Source: Neofusicoccum parvum
Taxonomy: Eukaryota > Ascomycota > Dothideomycetes > Botryosphaeriales > Botryosphaeriaceae
DNA: 64,000 bases
NCBI GenBank assembly: GCA_020912385.1
Contig: CP087218.1
Location: 558,001 to 622,000 of the forward strand
Direction of reading: 5' to 3'
Shown here: piece by piece, positions 42,634 through 54,583 of the stretch
Layout of the letters: each line of letters begins with the position of its first letter
How positions within the stretch are numbered: the first letter of the stretch is position 1
Position numbers and translations under genes: made by a program
Notes under the pieces: model-generated
Told to the model about the DNA's origin: nothing
Database searches by the model: none
Seen by the model: only the letters and a program-made list of their open reading frames with translations

Positions 42634-43199
42634 CTAAGCCGTCGGCGTCGTCTCCTTCTCCTTATGATCCTTGTGGTGGAACAGCCCCTTCACCTTCTCG
42701 CCCAACCCCTCCTTCTTCGCGGCGCCGCCCTCATGCTCGTCCTGGGGCCCGCTGTGGCCGCCGAACTTCTCGCGGTGCACGTTGCCCTCGCCGCCGCGGC
42801 CGGTGTGGTAGTTCTCGTAGCCGGCGCCGGGGTTGCGCAGCGCCGTCTCGGGCACGATGTCCTGCGACCGGCGGCCGGCGGGCTCGTTGGCCTGCGGCGC
42901 CAGCCGCGGCGACCCGATGTTGCCCGCGCCGCCCCGCCCCGTGCTGTACTCCTTGCCCGCGTCGGAGCGCCCCTCGACGCCCTCGCGCACGATCTCGCCG
43001 TCCGTGTAGACGGTCGGGTCGGGCCCGATGTTGCCGGCGCCTGCGTGGAGGGGGTTGGGTTAGCCACTGCGGTTTGAGAAGGTTTTTTATTTCTTTTCTT
43101 TTCCTGTGGGGGCCGGATTGGAGGGGAGATGGGTGGCGATGCAGACGGGATGGCGAACGTACCTCCGCGGCCGGTAGAGACGATTGGGTCGGTAGGCAT
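42634..43199 (-). CDS. DUF3602 (Par32-like) small disordered protein
   Basis: Exons 43199-43163 and 43040-42634 encode 147 aa. The start MPTDPIVSTGRGGAGNIGPD is rebuilt over the junction. The DUF3602 hallmark (S/T)GRGG.GN occurs three times: TGRGGAGNIG, TGRGGAGNIG and TGRGGEGNVH, with 'DGEIVREGVEGRSDAGKEYS' between. The tail is charged (EGLGEKVKGLFHHKDHKEKE). In S. cerevisiae the family member Par32 is phosphorylated after rapamycin and inhibits ammonium transporters. Whether this small protein shares that role is not visible from sequence. Confidence 0.9.
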
Positions 43200-44561
43200 G
43201 GTTGCGGTTGTCTGGTGTGGTTTCTTGCTTTTGCTTTTCAGCGAGTCGGCGAGGACGGTGGTCAGGTAGCGTGTAGTGGGGTAGTCGTCAGCGTCAAGGT
43301 CCGGGGTGTGTGTGTAAATAAAGGCGGTCGAGGTGCGGCGCAGGCGACGTAATAAATGACTGTGACGTGAAGAGCCTTCAATCGGGCAGGCGGCTAGAAA
43401 CAGGAAGAGCAGCTGGAAGCAGCCGTGGCGCGCAGAGCTGCCAATGACGCAACCACACGGCCGGGATGGAGAGACGTGGGATGCGCATTGTCCCAGCCCG
43501 CCCATGACACGGCGCGCTGCGCTCGTGCTGTGGCTTGTCGAAGGCGACAGCCTTCTGGCCGGTCGCCGGCGCCGTCACGTTGGCGGAGGGCTCAGGAAAA
43601 CCAAGGTGGTGCATGTGGTGCGCTGGGGATTTGTCGAATGTGTGAGGTGATTGGAGCTGCCGGCTGATACCCGCAGAGATAAGGTGATGTCACCCTATTC
43701 GCCCCGCCATGGCCTTCACGTGTTCTGCGCGCTCCGCCGTGCTCCCCACGCGTTCGTGTGCGCCGACGCCCGCCGTGCCAAGACCATTATAAACTGCATT
43801 ACTCCGCGGCCTGTCCGCCCGAATGCCATGGAACGGATGGTGCTATTTTCAGCTCAACCATCTGTGTTGGCAGGTGACGTATGTATCAACTTAGTCGGTC
43901 CATCGCCGTGGCCTTCTGACAACATCCAGGCCGAATTTTCTGCTGAGAGCGGCCATGACTTTCGACATGGCATGGCGAAGCTGATGCTGTTAACTTGTGT
44001 GGTAATGCTAGAGGTAGAATTGAACTCTCCATCACATCCCCAACGACCAATTGGGACTCTCTTGTTTACGCATTCTTCACTCTATCTAACTTAGAGTACG
44101 CCTCATCCATGCTCAAAACTTCAGCGTACGTCCGGGAAATCAGACACCGGAAGTAGGTGCTGTCTTTACCCAGCCGGACAGATGGACGTTTCTGTCTGTG
44201 TTGATGAAAGGAAGTAAAGGGGGCATTAATGCTCGCAAGTTGTATGAAGAAAAAAAGAAAGTCAAGGAAAGGGGTATCGCCGCCGCCGCCATTGATTGCC
44301 CCAATCCGCTGCGCCAGAACGTTCGTGGTGTGGGGAAGTAAAAGGAATGTAGTCCCACACCGCTGTCAGAAAGCTGTCAAAACTAAACACAAGGGGGAAA
44401 TGGAAGAGAGTGTAGCCCCATCTGCATCGCAAGCTCGCCTAAGGGCGAGTCCGCGAACCTCCGAAAAGTCCCAACGGCCGCGGTAAAGAGCCGGCAGGGG
44501 TGAAGATGCTGCTGTATCTCCCTGAAAAGGAATCGAGGTGTCGGGAAAATTTGATGCCTCT
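43200..44561. other. Intergenic, about 1.36 kb
   Basis: Promoter of the DUF3602 gene on the left and 3' flank of the ZZ/W-repeat gene on the right. A plus-strand frame at 43651-44094 has no motif and is rejected. No RNA gene recognised. Confidence 0.45.
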
Positions 44562-47500
44562 TCACCAATTACTCACTTTGCCAGTAGCACCGGTTCCAGC
44601 GTTGGCAGTGGTGGCGGTGTCAGCGGTCCATTGATCGACGCCAGTGTTGCCTGCTGGGCCAGCAGTACCACTTTCAACGCCCCAATTACCAGTGTTTCCT
44701 CCGCTAGGCACGCCAGCGTCGGGTGCCCAGTTGTTGTTATCACCGCCACTCCTGCTACCGCCCTTCTTGCCGGCTGAGCTCTTCGCAACAGGCGGAAGAA
44801 TCTCGCCCGTCGGCTTGACACCCTTCATACCGTTACCGAGATCCATGTCTTCCTTCCACTTGGCGAGCTCGTGGGAATCGTCGCTGCAACGTAACTTCTT
44901 GTCGACAACACAATGGCAGCAGAGATCGTAGTCACCGCTATCGCAGATATTGCAATGCCAGTACTCGCTGGGCAAATCTTTTTGGCACCTATTGCAAGTG
45001 CCCGGCCCATCACTCGATTGCTGGCCCTCCGTCGTGGCGCCAGCCACTGAATCAACCCACTTGGACACCGACGGCGGCTTCTCTGGAATCGGAGGCAAGT
45101 TACAACTCGGAGCCTTCTGCGACCCTACCATCTGTGACTCAGCCTTTTGGGAGCCGGCTTTCTGCGATTCACCAGCAACATTGCTGTTCTGCAACACCTG
45201 CTGGACGAGCTCTTCCTTGCTCAGCTCCGACAACCTCCTCTTCCGCTCTTCCACCTTCTCTTGCTCTGCATCCTGGTCAATTACCGCCTTTGTGCGCCTG
45301 CCCAGGATCTTGCCCAGAATATCTCTGCTGCGGTATTTAAATCTGAAGATCGCATATGGCTGCTCTAGCGAGTCCATATACTTCGGACGGGCTGTGATGT
45401 GCGAGTAGTTGAAGCCTTTGCCAGCGTGAACGTACTGGTTGACAGCCTTCTCGCGCGCAGTCTCCTCCGGGACGACATAAGGGACCTCAGAAGGCGAATA
45501 GATATCGGTGGCGTCGTCAGGAGCGTTCGGGGCATGAGGCTGGGGCTGAGGAACCCGGGGCGTGGAGCGGGGCTGGCTCCAGTCCTTCCAGTAACCCTTG
45601 ACGTACGGCTGCTCGAGGACGGCAGGGCGGTGCATGAAGGAACCAGTAGAGTCCGAGGCCGCTTTTGATACCGCCTTGCTGCCCTTACGCGAGCCGCTGG
45701 TGTTTGCCCCCGCAGGTACGATGGGTTGAACATCCCAGTTCCCGCTGGTCTTCTGAGCAGAAGCGTCCGCAGGCGTGTCCCAATTGCCAGTGTTGGTCTG
45801 TTGGGCCGTTTTGTCTCTGGTATCGTTCCACTTGCTAGCATCTTCCTGATTAGCAGTGTTGTCCACCGAAATATCCCAATTGTTGGTATCTTCCTGATTG
45901 GCTGTGTTATCGAGATCGGGCCACGGGTCATTTGTGGAGGAGCTGGAACTTTTGTTCTCTTTATTCTGGTCTTTCGTGCTGTCGGCTTGATTGTTCTCAA
46001 AGGTCGAGTTCCAACCGCCTCGGTCCTGGTTGCCTGAGCTGTCATTGTTCCACTCCGACTTAGTGGCACCCGCATTATCATTCTCCGTTGGATTATTCCA
46101 ATTGCTGTTTCCCGCATCGTTAGATGCGTTGTTGTTGCTCCATTGATCACCGGAGCCTGCATTCTGCTGATCACCGGCATCCGCTCCACCATTTTGCTGG
46201 CCACCCTCCTTTTGCTCTTTGGGATTATCCCAGCCAGAGCTGTTACCACCACTGTTTCCATCCCATCCTTGATTACCACCGCTCTTAGGTTCGTTGTTGG
46301 TATCCCACGAGTTGCTCTGGGCACCATCGTTGTTAAATCCTGAGTCCCAGCCTCCATCTTGACCGCCGTTATTATCACCACGCGCGCCCCAGACGCTATT
46401 TTGATTATTGAGGGCCGCTCCAGACGTCTTGGCCTCATCGGCAATCTTTCGACCGGAGTGACGAGATGAGTTGTGAGAGCGGTGAGACTTGTTGGAGTTA
46501 TTGGAGCGGTGGGAGCCCTTGCTACCCTGATCCTGCTGGTCGTCCTTGTCCCACCTGGTGGAAATTACCTGGGGATTGGAGACGGCCCTGTGAGTAGGCG
46601 ATCCGGTCTCATTCTGATCCACGAACCGGGTGGCGAACGGATTCGGAGTCGCGGCAGCATCGTAAGGATCCTCCCAGCCACCAGGCATCTTGCTGTTGCC
46701 GCTGTGAACATCCGGGGTATACTCGTAGTGCTGTAGCGGGGCAGGCGGGTAGCGCGGGTTGTACCGAGGGTCAGGGCCGCGATGAGAGCTCGCAAGGCTT
46801 GCGTCTGGTTCGTTACGGCGGAAGGAAGAGTGCGGATGGTCGTTGATGTTGAACAACGGCTGGGAAAATTCATCACTAACATATTCCCGCACCGGGAGAA
46901 ATGGGTTACCCTTGGGACGTCCATCCCCAGGGTACCCGTCTTGGAAATGTGCGTGACGTACCTTGTAGATGGGCCTCGCGCGAGGAGGAGTCGCAGAGTC
47001 GATGGCGCTGTGGAGGCGCGACGCTGCGAGCTCCTCTGCCGCGCGAGGTCGACGAGTCGCCTCCAATTCAGTCGACGTGCCATACGATTCCTGAGACTCG
47101 GATATGGGAACTCCATCTCGGACACGAATTTCGCACGAAGAACGCTGGCTGTGGCCACGACGATGATCGGGAAGCGTATCTATATCTCCGTTAGAAGAGT
47201 CAAAGGTCCAGAAGCTGCGCTCTTTGGTTAGAGGAATACCATCTTCAGCGCGAGCCCGGCGTCGCTGATGATGACGACCAGACGCGCGGAGGTCATCATG
47301 CTGACGCGGATCTCTACTACCCTCCCTACCGCCGGGTCGATATTCCTCATAATAGCTAGTCGCCCTCTGTCTCTCCCCATCCCTACCGCGATATGCAGCT
47401 GCGTCAGGATGGCTGTCCTTCCACCGCAAGTAGTCTGCGTACGAAGGTCCGTAGTCAGAACGTGGGGGTGGACTCGGAGAGACCCTTCTGCGATGTGAGT

Positions 47501-48344
47501 GGCGTGATTGATGGGCTCTGTCGTCACCCTCATAGTGGTAGTAGTTGCGGTCATGAAAACGGCGCTCGCTGGGTCCGTCAAAGGCAGCCCCAAAGTTGTC
47601 ATCATCAGGATCATCTTCAGCGCCATCGAATATACCCCGACCATCAGTGCCGGGCTGCCTCCTGAGGAAGCTTGCCTTGACCGCAACCCCTTTGTTCTTC
47701 TTGTTGGCGTGCTGTCCAGTCCTTTGTGGTTCCACGCGGGCTCTCTCATTCCTGGCTGGCTTAGTCTTGGGAGGTGTAGCCTTGGCTTGCTCAGCACTGG
47801 CCGGCTCAGGCGTAGACATCATGGCTTCCGACTGATCTTCATGGAGGCGAAGAACGACGACCTCGATGGTGCCAATGTTGCCGAGAATAGTGTCATCCAC
47901 ATTCGGTGCGGCATCGGCATCAGCTTGAATAGAAGGTCAGTACGTCGTTGTTAGGACGGGGCTAATACGAAGCTACACACAGATGTTGAGCTTCTCGAAA
48001 CGCCATTCACGGCCAAGGAACCTGCCGCCGCTCTCCAACTTCTCTTCCTTTTGGCGGAAACGAAAGTCAACCTCGTAGAATTCTGGAGTTATTGTGCCGT
48101 CGGGCACCATCAGCGATCGACGGAGACGGTTGCACTGGTACACGCCGTCCATGAAGACATACACACCCAGGCCCGGGGCAATGTAGCCGCTGGATGTGAG
48201 ATGGATGCCGAAGGCGCATGGCGCATCCGGGATAGCCACGAAGGTTTCGACGATCCCATCGCCATAGTTGGTGCTGTACTCCTTGAGTGGCGCAAGCGAC
48301 GGCTCTTTCTCAAGCTGACAAGCTATCTGCTTTAGGGTTGGCAT
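44562..48344 (-). CDS. Large Trp-repeat protein with ZZ-type zinc finger
   Basis: Exons 48344-47981 and 47923-44562 encode 1241 aa. Residues 1-~125 form a folded domain ('VETFVAIPDAPCAFGIHL', 'GYIAPGLGVYVFMDGVYQCN') that resembles a fungal N-terminal domain (DUF7918-like, low certainty). Residues ~130-630 are Arg/Ser/Asp/His-rich and disordered. Residues ~632-850 carry 14 tryptophans in Gly/Asn/Asp/Ser context at 10-25-residue spacing (GGWDSG, NSWDTN, QGWDGN, SGWDNP, NNWDIS, GNWDTP), a WG/GW-repeat-like region. A ZZ zinc finger sits at ~1095-1145 (CNRCQKDLPSEYWHCNICDS, then 'YDLCCHC'). Four more Trp follow to the end. Likely a nuclear or cytoplasmic scaffold; function unknown. Confidence 0.85.
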
Positions 48345-50094
48345 GATGTTGGGTGACGTGCAGCGACTTGGACGCGGCGCAGAGCGTCAACGTGTAGAGG
48401 ATCGGATCAAGAAGGCGGAGCGCCGCGGGAGGCGGCCGCGCCCAAATGTGCGCGCCTGCGAGGCTGTGGCTCACAAGAACGCGGTTGCACTGGGCGAATA
48501 TCTGGCTGCAGCTTGAAAAGTGGTTGCCGAAAGGTGGTGTGGAGTCAGGGTTTGGAGAGGTGGTAGAAGGGAGGAGGTAAGGCAGAGAGGAGTGAGGTGC
48601 TGCAAGTGACGCGTTTGTGCGGACGCGCGGGCTGATGGCCGTGGCAGTTGACTGAGCAACACCATGTAGGAAAAGTGACGAGAGTGCCAGCAACGGCGAA
48701 GGACTGCAGTGCAAGAAAGATAGCGTGGATCTCCATATACCGCCCAGACCGCGGACGCCCAACCTCCGGACAGACTTCAGCTCCACTTGAAGAGCCATTC
48801 AGGCCTGCTCGAGGCGGGTGCGGTTCTACGTTGTCTTGCGATGCCATGCTGCATTTGGTGTGCTATCACGTGATCGTGAAGCGCGTCCGTCACAGCCTTC
48901 ACAATTGCTTCAAGGTTAAGCGGATGTTCGCAGGAGAGCAGACGCAGAGACGCAAGAGAGGAGGGGGAGAGAAGGGCTCATGAGGTCGAAGCTGTGACAG
49001 ATGACATGGTGTGCGCACCAGCGTTTGGAAAAGCTGACCTCATGACACAGAAGTCCACCGCAGAGGAAAGACCCTGACGCATCAGATCTCCCACGAGTCA
49101 CCACGAAAGATATGACCCTGGCGAAAGTCGGAAAGCTGGGTGCTTGTCAGGGCGCACCAAGGGATGGAATCCGGAGACCATCGCCACAAAGCTCCACGGA
49201 GTGCTTGTAAGCCTAGATGAAGCCATGGTGTTCTATATCCCTAGGTCCCTGGAGCCGCACAGAAATCAGGCCACGGAGAGCAAGTTGCGACAAGGACGGC
49301 CGTCGCGGGCGAGCAGTCTAGATGAATCTCGACGGCGGTATTGCTATCACATGCGGGGCAGCGTGCGATTTAGGACGCGGCGATGTTGGGAGCGCGTCGG
49401 CGACGGTTGACGGGAGAGCAAGGTGGTCGCTGCGGAGGCGGGGAATTGCAGGCGCGCTTGGCACCACCAGGCCGAAAGCAGAGCCGCCGTTGCTCAGACC
49501 GCGACCCTCCTCCCTACCTGGCGCTCCCTTCCTGCGCTGCCCCGCCTTCGCTCCCTGCGCTGCGCCGCCCCGGACCCAGGCCTCGCTACCTGCGCGGCCA
49601 GCCCGCGATGCAGCGCAGGACGCAGCAGACGGCGGGCAGCGGGCGGCGCCTGAGGCAAGCGCAGCGGCGGCGGAAGGCGCGGCCGCGAGAAGCGTTGGGA
49701 TGCAAACGCCTGCCGCGTCGGTGGTAGCTATGCGGGCTATCGCCCATTTGCACTCGACCTCATTCCTCGCCGCCGCTGGCAGCCGTACCACGGATCCGTC
49801 ACCGCGCACAGCCAGAGGCCCAGCGCGCGACGCGCGGATATATCGCCCGACGCCCAGGCGTGCTCTCCCAGCTCGCCCGCGCCGCCAGCTATTTCCTGCT
49901 CCCTATTGCACCACTGTGACGCGCATGCCGGCGCCGCCTGCACTTTGCCATGACTTGACGAGACTACCTGTTCACTTCACTTCGCTTCCCCAGCCCCGGG
50001 CCATGCCCCCATTTTAATCCGCCTACCTCTACCCTTTCATCATGCAAGTTCTTTCTCCGCCCCTCCGCCGCTCCCCCGGCACGCGACATGCGTA
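48345..50094. other. Intergenic, about 1.75 kb, divergent promoters
   Basis: Lies between the divergent starts at 48344 and 50095. A minus-strand ATG frame of 100 codons (48847-48545, start MASQDNVEPHPPRAGLNG) has a hydrophobic middle and could be a leader ORF of the ZZ gene, but nothing supports it beyond being open. 49400-49900 is very GC-rich with overlapping chance frames. The 55 bases before 50095 are pyrimidine-rich. Confidence 0.4.
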
Positions 50095-51999
50095 ATGACA
50101 GCAAGCAGGGACTACGGCAGCAGGCAGGACCTGCTCGAGGCCTTGACGCTGGCCGTCGAGCTCGTCCATCCCGCCGCCGTCCGCACCATCGTCGACTACG
50201 TCGCGAACCCGCTCACTGACGATGAGCTCTCCCAATTCGTCCAGGCCCTGCACGCCGCCGCCGACTGTGACGACTGGCCGCAGAACATGACCCGGCAGGC
50301 CCAATCCCGTCTTCTTGACCGCATCAACCATGCAAAGACTCGCTACGCCACCTCCCTGCGCGCCCGCAACCAGCACGACATCCAGATCAAGTGGTCTTAC
50401 GAGCACAGTCTGCAGTCGCTTGGGATGCTCCACAGCAAGAACCTTGCCGCCTTTTTTGAAGGCCTCTGGACACGCCGCTACACCCAGTGCGCCAGGGGGA
50501 ACCTGGGTCCGCAGTCTTACAGAAGCTTCAGTGTCGTTCTCAGCTCCTCCGAATTTGCCCGCCTTTGCGAGTTTGTCAAAGACCGCTGCATTGATGTGAG
50601 CGAGAACGTGCTCCAGACCTTCGGCCCTCTCGAGACCGGCAGCACTCCCCGCACCCTGCAGGAAATTCACCTGCAAATGGTTGGCGCACTTCACGACATA
50701 CACAACCACCGCTTCGAGATTGCCACGACAACCACTGAGCGCGGCAATGAGCCTTGGTTCCCTTTTCCCAATGTTGTGCGCCAGTCCAACGAGGTGGTCG
50801 CTCCAATTCGCATCGAGAACATGATGGGCAGGAAGCTCGACTTTATCAATGACTGGGATTCTGGCAAAGCTGGAGACGTGGTATTGAAGAATGCCGCTCC
50901 CGCCAGACCACACGCCCACCGCGTCTCTGCACGCCGCAAAATCCCCCAACATAAAGGAAAGCTGCCTCCCCACTGGAAGGTGCCAGAGCATCAACAGCGC
51001 GAAGGATTCTTTACCGGGAAGTTGGGAGACAAGAGTGCTCGTGGCGCTGTCCGCTGGCCTGAGCTTCCTGCTATCAAAGAAAATCGGCAATACAACAAGG
51101 CAGCCCGTCGACCACCGCCAAAAGACTTTCAAATGGAGGCTTTGTCACACTCGGGAGAAGATGCAGGTTCGGTTGCCGTTGCAAGTCTGTCTACAGTTAC
51201 CGGCGATCTGCAGAGGATGAAGTCTTTTGTCCGGAAGCCTTCTCGCGGCGAAATGCTCCAGCCGAACCCAACTGCCCAGGAAGTTGAGATCGCGCAAGCA
51301 GATGCTCTTCCCACCCCTCCGTCACCCAGTAGCGCCATCCCCATGTCCGGCCGGCCGCCAAGAAACACTGGATTGGCGACCCCACCGGACTCGGCATCGC
51401 CGGTCAAGCCTCAACGCCCAGAGGGCCCAACCAAACGGTTCAATAGACGCGCTCCAAGCGCAGCTTCTAAAGTCAAGCCGCGCCGTCCGCAAATGCGCCG
51501 TTCTCCTTCCAACAAGACAGACACCAGTTCAACCACTACTGTCACTTCGCGAACAGGATCGACTTCCTCCATGGAAGCTTTCAGCAAGGAGTCTACCAAG
51601 AGCAGTACAGCCACGGAAGATACATCGGCAGATTCACCGCCACCCACTATCCTCTGGTCCCAGCCGTTTGAGAACTTCAAGACGACTGCAAGACGCAGAA
51701 GCTCTGGCTTGAGTACCTACTCACCCACGAAGCAAGCAACCACAAGCGTCCAGCATGTCGAAGTTTCCGCGCAGCGCTCTTCATCAGAGTCACACATCGT
51801 GTTTCCGGGAACGTTCGAAGACGTAAAGCACATGCAAGCCGATGGCGTTTCATCGCAAAAGTTCAGGACGCAGAGAGTTGACTCGACAATTTCATCGGCT
51901 CCTTGCAGTGCCATCCGTGCGCTCCGTCACAGCATAAGTTCGAAGGAAGAGGAGACTGTTGGGAGAGGGTGCGAGGGCGGTGCCTCCCGTCACTGGTGA
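50095..51999 (+). CDS. Conserved-looking hypothetical protein, disordered C-terminal half
   Basis: Single exon, 634 aa from the ATG at 50095. Residues ~1-250 look globular and helical ('DLLEALTLAVELVHPAAVRT', 'DDELSQFVQALHAAADCDDW', 'SYEHSLQSLGMLHSKNLAAF', FEGLWTRRYTQCARGNLGPQ). The remainder is Ser/Pro/Thr/Lys-rich and disordered, with 'LPTPPSPSS' and 'ATPPDSASP' motifs that suit proline-directed kinases. Codon use is even and the frame is unbroken, so a real gene is likely. I do not recognise the family. The last ~20 codons are less protein-like and could hide a 3' intron. Confidence 0.75.
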   Translation: MTASRDYGSRQDLLEALTLAVELVHPAAVRTIVDYVANPLTDDELSQFVQALHAAADCDDWPQNMTRQAQSRLLDRINHAKTRYATSLRARNQHDIQIKWSYEHSLQSLGMLHSKNLAAFFEGLWTRRYTQCARGNLGPQSYRSFSVVLSSSEFARLCEFVKDRCIDVSENVLQTFGPLETGSTPRTLQEIHLQMVGALHDIHNHRFEIATTTTERGNEPWFPFPNVVRQSNEVVAPIRIENMMGRKLDFINDWDSGKAGDVVLKNAAPARPHAHRVSARRKIPQHKGKLPPHWKVPEHQQREGFFTGKLGDKSARGAVRWPELPAIKENRQYNKAARRPPPKDFQMEALSHSGEDAGSVAVASLSTVTGDLQRMKSFVRKPSRGEMLQPNPTAQEVEIAQADALPTPPSPSSAIPMSGRPPRNTGLATPPDSASPVKPQRPEGPTKRFNRRAPSAASKVKPRRPQMRRSPSNKTDTSSTTTVTSRTGSTSSMEAFSKESTKSSTATEDTSADSPPPTILWSQPFENFKTTARRRSSGLSTYSPTKQATTSVQHVEVSAQRSSSESHIVFPGTFEDVKHMQADGVSSQKFRTQRVDSTISSAPCSAIRALRHSISSKEEETVGRGCEGGASRHW

Positions 52000-54340
52000 G
52001 CCCAGGGGGAGCCGCAGGTTAACCGCCGCGCCTCCCCGGGAACACTCGTTATTCATCACCAAAGCACCAACATCAACTACAGAACATACTACCGGCTTCG
52101 AGATGGCAGTGCTTAATTACCGACAAGCGCTACCAAATCAGTCGCCGTTGCCGGCCGCACTGCCTTGATCGTCGGTCGTTTCTCATTCACAATCGCACTG
52201 TGTGTCACTCGTATCAATCCCGTTTTCTCTTATCACGTTGGGACGTCTTCAATGCGGAAGATACTGTCCATTTTCCTTTGTTGAGAAAAGTCTTTCTTTG
52301 AAGCATTCTTGCGAGATATCCATCATTGGGAATAAGTTTTTTGCCTTTGGCTCTCGGTTAGCGCGTTTTCGGTTTTGCGAATCTGGACCCAACATCGTTC
52401 CCTATGGGTTGTCCCGTTTGAGTCTATAGCGAGGCGCTGGGGCGGAGTTAGACGGTAATGGTAATTGGAAGGAGGATCCAGTGCAGACGCATACGTCGAG
52501 CTACCAATCGATATAAGTTTCGGTTTGAATGAATGAGAAGATTTCACGCTAGTTATCTCCTGAGACAGTAGTGTGCAGAGTAAGCCGAGCCACTATCCAA
52601 AGCCCTTTGTCAAAATTGCTGCTCTTTGCACTCGAGTGTATCTATGCCATCGCCTGGGTTCCGGCGACAGCCTGCAGCGGTGTATGGGCCGATTACAAGT
52701 GCATTTGCAAGCCGATCAATTACGCAGGGAGCTGAGGTCTTGGTCTAGACTCCAGATAAGCTCTGCGTATTGCTTACTGCATTTTTCCGTTCGGATGGAT
52801 GCTTCAACTTCCCGGCCTTCCTTCCCGGACAGGGTTCTCGCAATGTCGGGTGGTGCCGTACGGTGTGCTGGACTCAGGTCTTGAGCGTTGTCCAGATTGC
52901 AAATAGAGTCCAGCCCACCCAGCCCAGCAGCGCTTCGTTCTCCAAAGAAACGCCATGGATCCACTCTGCATTATATCCTCCGAATCCTTCGACCGCCGAG
53001 GCGCCGTATGTCTATATCGTTATCTCCACCGCAACGACATACCCACGGCCCTGGGATTCTCACCTTCTTTATTCTTCCAAATACTCCTCCCAATCCTTCC
53101 TTCCTCCTTCCCTCCTCCATCCCTTCCCTCTCTCCGCCATCCCGAAATGCACCGCTCCGAACCCTGATCCACACATCCGTCATCACGCATGCTGCCCCGT
53201 GCCTTGCGCGCCTGTGCTACCCCACCCCCACGCACGCGCGTGCATTCGCCACCCCCGATCCAGCTCCACGACGCAGCGGGGGCCAGGTACCGTCTGTCGT
53301 GCAACGTGCCACACAGGGACAACGCAGGTCCCCTTTCCCCCGCGTCCCTGCATGACATACAGCAGCACCTCACATTCCTGAGACCCTTCCGAGTCCCTCG
53401 ACTGCTCAGCTGGCGCGGGCCCTGTCGATCATCTGTCTCTACTATCTTGTCTTCTTTTTCTTAGGCGCCTCCCCGACTAGGAGAAGAGGGAGAGAGGAGC
53501 CGAAGCGGAGCAGGCCGATGATCGACACACGCAAGCACGCATTCCAGGCCGCCCGGCCCGGGAACGAAAAAAAAAGGCGCGCGTCAAGCGGCGGCGCGCT
53601 GCGGGATTGCTTGTTTCCACCAATGACGGATGGACGGGGGCGTAGCGGGCAGCAGCAGCGACCTGAACAGAGCCGCAAACGGCTCGGCGCTTTTGCTCGC
53701 TCGAGGGTAGGGCCGTTGCTGGCGCGGTCACACGCGCGGTTGACGTGCATGCGTGCATACGGGGCGCGCGGAAGCGGGTGATGTGCGCGCGCGGCAGGAC
53801 GGGGGGGGAGGGAAGAACCGTGCAAGGCGCTTCTCCTCGCCGGGGATGCTGTTGCGGGTGATCTACGTGCAGGTACGAGTGCTCGCGTGTGCGGTGACTT
53901 TCTTCGTCTCGTGGTCCCAAGGTACCATCTGAAACGCCTGCGATACCTACGCGATTGCGAAGTCCGGGGGCATCGGCGGTACTGGGATTCCTTCCTCCTG
54001 CTCGTCTGATTAACTGAAGTTCGGAAAGAAGGAGGGGAGAGGAGGGATGGTGGACGGATTGAGCACGTGCTCCTGACGAAAGGTGTATGGTTGTTGGATT
54101 CGCTGGTGACGATAGTAAGTAGGGGCGGCGAAAAAGGTATCCGGGAGCTGGGAAAAAGTAGTGTACTTTTCGAGAGAGCACAGACCGTGTGCCTTGGCCT
54201 GCGTCGTGCAGCTCGTCTTTGGTATAGGCGGTGCCAAGAGCGGCGTGGCGTCCTATTCTCGCTACCAGCGGATGATGTGACCCAGGTTTCCCGTCTGACT
54301 TCGGGGGATTGCTGATAAATCCGGGATATGCGGTAAGGGT

Positions 54341-54583
54341 TTAGTAATCGCCCACGAGCAGCGACTGAATTCCGCTTGGTCGGCGTGCGGAGTAGAGCAG
54401 ATACTCAGGAGGGAAGTAGGTGGTGTAGGCTGAAGTCCTGAAGATGACGACAACTTCAGCGGGAGGCACAAGCACAAGCTTTCTCAATAGGCGCTCCAGA
54501 CCATCAAGGGAGTCAAGGCCGGCAAAAAGCGCTGCCGGAATGAACATAGGACCCCAGCCAGAGCAGCCACCCCCAAAAGGCCG
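54341..54583 (-). CDS. Possible small protein of 80 aa (weak)
   Basis: An ATG frame with start MRPFGGGCSGWGPMFIPAAL and the segments 'LDGLERLLRKLVLVPPAEVV' and 'YFPPEYLLYSARRPSG' before the stop. The order of hydrophobic and charged residues is protein-like, but there is no family match by eye and no upstream exon could be defined. It may equally be a chance frame. Confidence 0.2.
   Translation of the reverse strand, partial: RPFGGGCSGWGPMFIPAALFAGLDSLDGLERLLRKLVLVPPAEVVVIFRTSAYTTYFPPEYLLYSARRPSGIQSLLVGDY

Noticed and set aside
43651..44094. 147-codon plus-strand frame
   Set aside because: Composition not protein-like and flanked by two 3'/5' non-coding regions; chance frame.
45365..46444. 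359-codon minus-strand frame overlapping the Trp-repeat region
   Set aside because: It is an alternative register of the ZZ/Trp-repeat gene. The Trp-repeat frame continues unbroken for 1120 codons and contains the ZZ finger.
49322..50017. 231-codon plus-strand frame upstream of the 50095 gene
   Set aside because: GC-rich promoter sequence with open frames in several registers; Ala/Arg/Pro-rich product without motifs.
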